A stretch of DNA of 64,000 nt from Methylophilus sp. TWE2 (GTDB lineage Bacteria > Pseudomonadota > Gammaproteobacteria > Burkholderiales > Methylophilaceae). Where the stretch lies: positions 2,971,839-3,035,838 of the forward strand of contig NZ_CP012020.1 of NCBI RefSeq assembly GCF_001183865.1, read 5' to 3'. The position numbers and the translations under genes were made by a program. Below are positions 60,356 through 64,000 of this stretch, in pieces. How positions within the stretch are numbered: position 1 is the stretch's first letter; each line of letters opens with the position of its first letter. The notes under the pieces were generated by a model, which was given only the letters and a program-made list of their open reading frames with translations, was not told where the DNA came from and did no database searches.

Positions 60356-60903
60356 TTTCGCCTTTAGGCGACCATTCTTTCTTATGCTTGTCCATAAGAA
60401 AGAAGGCAAAGAACAAGACACCCTAGCTCCCGCTTGTTTCCTGCGTTGCTCGACAAAACAAGCGGTCACGAAACTCGACCTGGCAGCTCACAAAATACGT
60501 GAGCTGCTGCGGGACTCGAACAGTCGCTCTCTTCTTCCTTGTTTTGTCTGCGCTACTCGGCGCGGCAGATAGGGGCCCGAAAAAACCAATGAGCGCCACC
60601 GATTCTAGAGTAAAGAAAGAATTTGAGTTTTTTTCACGGTCCAAATTCTACAGTGTGAGTTTGGCGAGATAAATCCCATCCCATCACGCTGAGTAGCGGA
60701 GGCAAAGTGGGAGTTTTCGGCCATCGGCTGTTCGAGTTCCGCGGTGGCTTGCGTCTTGTGCAAGCCACTAGGGCGAGTTTCGATGGACGCCCACTTTGTT
60801 GAGCAACGCAAGGGAGCCTTTAGGCCGTGATGGCTGGGTGTCGTCCTCTTTGGTTACTTTCTGGGGGACAAGCACCAGAAAGTAACTCGCCAAGAGGCGA
60901 AAG
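60356..60903. repeat. Large palindromic repeat, copy B (about 548 bp), core inverted relative to A
   Basis: Outer ends match copy A in direct orientation (TTTCGCCTTTAGGCGA at the left, AAGAGGCGAAAG at the right), but the core is inverted: 60559-60579 is the complement of 58065-58085, 60644-60665 of 57980-58002 and 60823-60834 of 57814-57825. The nearly equal length (548 against 546 bp) supports a discrete unit. Its short ORFs have no recognisable product. Confidence 0.85.
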
Positions 60904-60929
60904 AAATCTAATAAGAACCCATCATCCGC

Positions 60930-60947
60930 GTGGGCATATATGCCCAC
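60930..60947. repeat. Palindrome in the tail following repeat B
   Basis: GTGGGCATATATGCCCAC is a perfect 18-bp dyad, the counterpart of 58324-58341, again followed by CCCTAC and TTAACGTTA. Nothing else is recognised in 60948-61065. Confidence 0.65.
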
Positions 60948-61065
60948 CCTACTAATTAACGTTACCCTTGCCTGCATTCCGGCCTCCACCAGAATGACGC
61001 ATAGGTAATTAATCTGTTTTGTAACTGCCCTAAAGATTGAATGTTTTCACATTCAGAAAAATCGA

Positions 61066-62160
61066 TCAGAACCGCTCATGCACCCCCAAATACCGCCATT
61101 GCCCCGGCGGTAATTTCCCCAAGTTAATACTCCCAATCCGAATCCGCTTCAATCCAACGACATGCAACCCGACTAACTCACACATCCGGCGGATCTGCCG
61201 TTTACGTCCTTCACGCAACACAAAGCGTAACTGGTCCTCATTTTGCCAGGAAACCTTGGCTGGCCTTAGCTGAACGCCATCCAGACTGAGACCATGATTG
61301 AGCAATTCCAACCCATTGGCACTGAGCTGACCCTCTACCCGCACCAGGTATTCTTTTTCTACGTTGGAGTCATCCCCAATCAGCTTGCGTGCGACGCGGC
61401 CATCCTGGGTGAGCACCAAAAGCCCAGTGGAATCGATATCCAGGCGCCCAGCCGGTGCCAAGCCGCGTAAATGTCCGCGCTTGAAACTGATACCACTCGC
61501 ATCTTCTGACCATTGATTGTCGGGATTGCATAACACCACTGCTGGCTCATAGCCATCCTCTGCCTGACCACTCACATAACCGACGGGCTTGTGCAATAGA
61601 ATAGTGACGGTTTCTGCCTGGTGCTCTTTGGCATAGGCACTGATGATGATTTCGGCATCAGGGTCTATGCGTGTACCCAGGGTTTCCACAATTTCACCGT
61701 TGACCTTGACCCAGCCATTGACGATCCAGTCATCGGCTTCACGACGTGAACATAGCCCACGGTCAGCCATGACTTTGGATAATCGCGGCTGGGCATCTGG
61801 GTCTGGTGTATGCACCGGTCTTGAAGAAGTTGTAAATGGGCGACGTTCGCGGTTATCTGTACGCTGTTCTGACCGTTTATCGGGATATTCCGATCTGTGA
61901 CGCGGCTCTTTGAATGATTCCTTGCGCGCGTATGGCTTATCGCCCGCTTTATTGTCACGCCCGCTACGCTCCTGGCGTGCCGGTTTTTCTGCATGTGTTT
62001 TTTGTTTGGCAACACGCGCTTCTGACTCTGTCCTTTTTGGCGCTGCTTTCGGCGGTGGCTGGGTACGGTCACGCAGTGTTGCCGGGCCACGACGCACGGG
62101 TTTGCTGCGTTTAGGCGGCTCACCGTCAGCAGAAGATTTGTTCAGTTTGATGGTACTCAA
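61066..62160 (-). CDS. rRNA pseudouridine synthase, RluB/RluE/RluF family
   Basis: 364 residues. The first ~120 are a disordered, very basic and Pro-rich tail. Then come an S4 RNA-binding domain ([21 protein letters not shown]) and a pseudouridine synthase domain with the catalytic Asp in [19 protein letters not shown] and the final [19 protein letters not shown]. It modifies a uridine of 23S rRNA; which position cannot be chosen between the RluB, RluE and RluF types. The basic tail would add non-specific RNA affinity. Confidence 0.88.
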   Translation of the reverse strand: MSTIKLNKSSADGEPPKRSKPVRRGPATLRDRTQPPPKAAPKRTESEARVAKQKTHAEKPARQERSGRDNKAGDKPYARKESFKEPRHRSEYPDKRSEQRTDNRERRPFTTSSRPVHTPDPDAQPRLSKVMADRGLCSRREADDWIVNGWVKVNGEIVETLGTRIDPDAEIIISAYAKEHQAETVTILLHKPVGYVSGQAEDGYEPAVVLCNPDNQWSEDASGISFKRGHLRGLAPAGRLDIDSTGLLVLTQDGRVARKLIGDDSNVEKEYLVRVEGQLSANGLELLNHGLSLDGVQLRPAKVSWQNEDQLRFVLREGRKRQIRRMCELVGLHVVGLKRIRIGSINLGKLPPGQWRYLGVHERF

Positions 62161-62216
62161 AATAGCGGTCTCGACTTAAGATTGCTCGGGTGACAAACAT
62201 CCCGATGCATAAAGTG

Positions 62217-63482
62217 CTATTGTAAATTATCCGGCTGCTTTACCGGCCTAAAATTCAAACTTCCCGGCGCTTTACGTGCGCTGCGCGGCATAAAATGTAG
62301 AATACTTTCAGCCCGGGTTAAATCTGGCTGCTGCTGGATATATTGTTTTTTCCAGGCGCGATGCGGATTACTGATAATGCCAGCCAACCATGCTGCTTGT
62401 ATCGGATTCAATTTATCCGGGGTCAGATCGAAATAGTAGCGGGAGGCCGCATGGGCACCGCAAAGGCTGGGGCCTAAATCCACCGTATTCAGGTAAAGCT
62501 CAAGGATATCGGTTTTTGTCAGCGCTGACTCCAGTTGCACGGCATAAAGCAATTCTTCGACTTTGCGCTTCCAGGTACGCGCACCGTTGGTGAACATGTA
62601 TTTCGCCAGTTGCTGGGTAATGGTACTGCCTCCCACCTGCTTATCTGTACTTTCCTTACCTAGCAAATGCTGCATTTGTGCCATGACATAACCGGGATGA
62701 TGCTTGAATTCGGCATCTTCAGCGATAATGGCAGCCACTGGCAACCAGCGACCAAGATTTTCGTAAGCCACCCATTGCATCTTTTCGGGATATTTATGCT
62801 CATCCAGTAACGGGCAATCATACTGTATGGGTAGCGTGGTAGCGGCCCTGATGTTCAGGCCTGAGACAGCCATGGCATTCAGTTGCGGTAGTGCACTCCA
62901 CTCCTGCTTGGGCCAACGCAGCGTTCCCGACGCGGTCAACGTGCCGGAAACGATGGCTTCGCGTATGACAGCAGAATGCGGCTGCAACGGTTTAAGCAAT
63001 GCCTGCAAAGGTGTACTCGGCAACTCCCAGGTCAGTTTCAAACTGCGCATGCTGACCTTGCCGTTAAAATCTACTTTAAACAGTGGCTGGGTCTCGCCTA
63101 CCGAAAGGTAACCATGGATATGCTGCTTGTCCATTTGTAGCCACAGCTCCAGCATAGGGATCACGATGGGCTGGTCACTCACCGATTTGGCTTCTATCCA
63201 GCAATGCCGGCAGCGCACACGCAAGCCGTCTTCGTCATGCAACTGAATATCGCCATGATTTAAACTGAACGCCTGCCTGTCGAGTACCCAGCGCCCAGGC
63301 GCAGAAGTCGCCATCATCAGCAGTGGCACTACCCGCACTTCGACACCGCCAGCCACAGGCAACCTGACACGCCATGCTTCTGTGTCATACGGTTGCCAGA
63401 TCCAGCCAGCCAATGCCAGCAGCGCTACCAATATGCCAGCTAGTAGCGTCAGTGCAATTCTTTTAAGCCAGACTCCCGCCAT
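62217..63482 (-). CDS. Membrane-anchored GT51 peptidoglycan transglycosylase with long N-terminal domain
   Basis: 421 residues from the ATG at 63482 (MAGVWLKRIALTLLAG), 7 bp after the ferredoxin stop; the longer frame from 63548 overlaps that gene. One membrane helix (about 6-28) is followed by ~200 residues of beta-rich sequence with AsmA-like character (VEVRVVPLLMMATS, GKVSMRSLKLTWEL). The GT51 domain follows: Glu in AAIIAEDAEFKHHPGY, GGSTITQQLAKYMFTNG and LELYLNTVDLGPSLCGAHAA. No transpeptidase domain exists. It probably extends glycan strands; the role of the N-terminal part is unknown. Confidence 0.85.
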   Translation of the reverse strand: MAGVWLKRIALTLLAGILVALLALAGWIWQPYDTEAWRVRLPVAGGVEVRVVPLLMMATSAPGRWVLDRQAFSLNHGDIQLHDEDGLRVRCRHCWIEAKSVSDQPIVIPMLELWLQMDKQHIHGYLSVGETQPLFKVDFNGKVSMRSLKLTWELPSTPLQALLKPLQPHSAVIREAIVSGTLTASGTLRWPKQEWSALPQLNAMAVSGLNIRAATTLPIQYDCPLLDEHKYPEKMQWVAYENLGRWLPVAAIIAEDAEFKHHPGYVMAQMQHLLGKESTDKQVGGSTITQQLAKYMFTNGARTWKRKVEELLYAVQLESALTKTDILELYLNTVDLGPSLCGAHAASRYYFDLTPDKLNPIQAAWLAGIISNPHRAWKKQYIQQQPDLTRAESILHFMPRSARKAPGSLNFRPVKQPDNLQ

Positions 63483-63489
63483 GACTTGC

Positions 63490-63804
63490 CTAAACCAGTA
63501 ACCGCTCCACGACTTTGCCGTGCTGCAAATGGCTCTCAACGATCTCATCTATATCTTCATGATCGACAAAGGTATACCAGACTGCATCAGGGTACACCAC
63601 CATCACTGGCCCCACTTCACACCGGTCCAGGCACCCGGCGCGATTCACTCGCACTTTGCCGGCACCGGCCAGGCCCTGCTGCTTAACCTTTTTTTTCATA
63701 TAGTCAAAGGCGGCTTCAGCGCCTTTGTTCATGCAGCAATCCTCACCTGGTTCGCGTTGGTTAAGACAAAAAAATACATGATATTGAAAGTGACTCTGCG
63801 TCAT
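63490..63804 (-). CDS. Thioredoxin-like [2Fe-2S] ferredoxin
   Basis: 104 residues. Four cysteines in CLNQREPGEDCC and AGCLDRCEVGPVMVVYPDAVWY match the spacing of the thioredoxin-fold ferredoxin family (NuoE-like, as in Aquifex Fd4), although two adjacent Cys occur at the second position. It would be a small cytoplasmic electron carrier with unknown partner. It is 7 bp upstream of the GT51 gene and downstream of the TonB-like gene on the same strand. Confidence 0.85.
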   Translation of the reverse strand: MTQSHFQYHVFFCLNQREPGEDCCMNKGAEAAFDYMKKKVKQQGLAGAGKVRVNRAGCLDRCEVGPVMVVYPDAVWYTFVDHEDIDEIVESHLQHGKVVERLLV

Positions 63805-63836
63805 ATTGTTTGCCTTTTTAAAACTATGCCCCTGAT

Positions 63837-64000
63837 TTATTCAGTGGAGAGCTGGTCTTCACGTGTAAAGGTCCAGGTACGGGTAATGCTCAGCACATCG
63901 GTATCCTGGCGGATATCTTCCGGGAATGTTGGGAAGGGGGCAGCCAACTGGACAATGCGCCGTGCAGATTCATCCAGCAATCTATGCCCGGAGCTCTGGT
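63837..64000 (-). CDS. Partial TonB-like energy transducer, C-terminal end
   Basis: The minus strand reads open from the window edge to a TAA at 63837-63839, about 54 codons. The end contains SSGHRLLDESARRIVQLAAP, then FPEDIRQDTDVLSITRTWTF, which fits the C-terminal domain of TonB-family proteins (S.G...LD..A..IV..A.P...FP..IR..TD.L.ITR.W.F). TonB links the inner-membrane ExbB/ExbD motor to outer-membrane receptors, for instance for iron or lanthanide chelates. The start lies outside the window. Confidence 0.75.
   Translation of the reverse strand, partial: QSSGHRLLDESARRIVQLAAPFPTFPEDIRQDTDVLSITRTWTFTREDQLSTE

Noticed and set aside
60384..60989. ORFs of 60-75 codons in repeat copy B
   Set aside because: Same reasoning: repeat-borne open frames without conserved product.

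Overview
The window is chromosomal DNA of a methylotrophic betaproteobacterium, most likely family Methylophilaceae. The main evidence is a PQQ methanol dehydrogenase with the lanthanide-type Asp-x-Asp signature (XoxF) followed by a small cytochrome c. The housekeeping clusters also fit: glnA-DUF4124-ntrB-ntrC, rpe-gph-trpEGD-trpC, aroQ-accB-accC-prmA and hemA-prfA-prmC. No rRNA, tRNA or CRISPR array was seen.

Layout. 1-5811 is AT-rich accessory DNA. It holds a remnant of a DUF2384 antitoxin cut off next to a series of 18-23 bp iterated TGCTCA boxes, then a four-gene tyrosine-recombinase cassette (TnpC-like small protein plus three recombinases) ending just beyond the ssb terminator. 5966-12923 holds ssb, a YajR-like transporter, uvrA, mtgA, aroE and a rhodanese. 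12924-17929 is the nitrogen-control region: glnA behind two NtrC-like sites and a sigma-54 promoter, a leader that can fold into an intrinsic terminator, a DUF4124 protein, and ntrBC with its own sigma-54-like promoter. 17935-25470 holds a 2OG-oxygenase-like protein, a major porin, a degenerate GGDEF-like protein, mutY, an AsmA protein and uppP. 25574-28987 is the divergent katG/oxyR peroxide-defence pair with a previously unlisted 23-codon ORF between them. 28995-38757 holds fatty-acid initiation (accBC), aroQ, prmA, DsbD/TlpA thiol redox, cutA, fxsA, an iron-sulfur flavoreductase and an AmpG-like transporter. 38928-43313 is the xoxF-cytochrome operon, transcribed from a near-perfect sigma-54 promoter and divergent from an AcoR-like sigma-54 activator. 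43341-50083 holds metXW, a HAD phosphatase, prmC, a HEAT-repeat protein, prfA and hemA. 50310-57741 holds rpe, gph, the trp genes with a lipoprotein gene inserted, hemB and a GIY-YIG protein. 57747-60903 is a roughly 2 kb segment (xth, pyrE, yidB-like) between two ~550 bp repeats whose cores are inverted relative to each other. 61066-64000 holds a pseudouridine synthase, a second GT51 transglycosylase, a thioredoxin-like ferredoxin and the 3' end of a TonB-like gene.

How the genes fit together. Sigma-54 recurs: NtrBC probably drives glnA and itself, and the AcoR-like protein is the obvious candidate activator of xoxF, which would place lanthanide-type methanol oxidation under enhancer-dependent control. 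OxyR and KatG form a peroxide response. The strongest leads are the xoxF/AcoR sigma-54 arrangement, the inverted large repeats around xth-pyrE, the terminator-like fold in the glnA leader, the short katG-oxyR ORF, and the recombinase cassette with its flanking box array.

Stretches above 300 bp without a gene: 1-421 (remnant and boxes; nothing recognised in 1-125), 12924-13273 (glnA control region), 19919-20278 (porin upstream region with one hairpin, otherwise unassigned), 57742-58436 and 60321-61065 (repeats).
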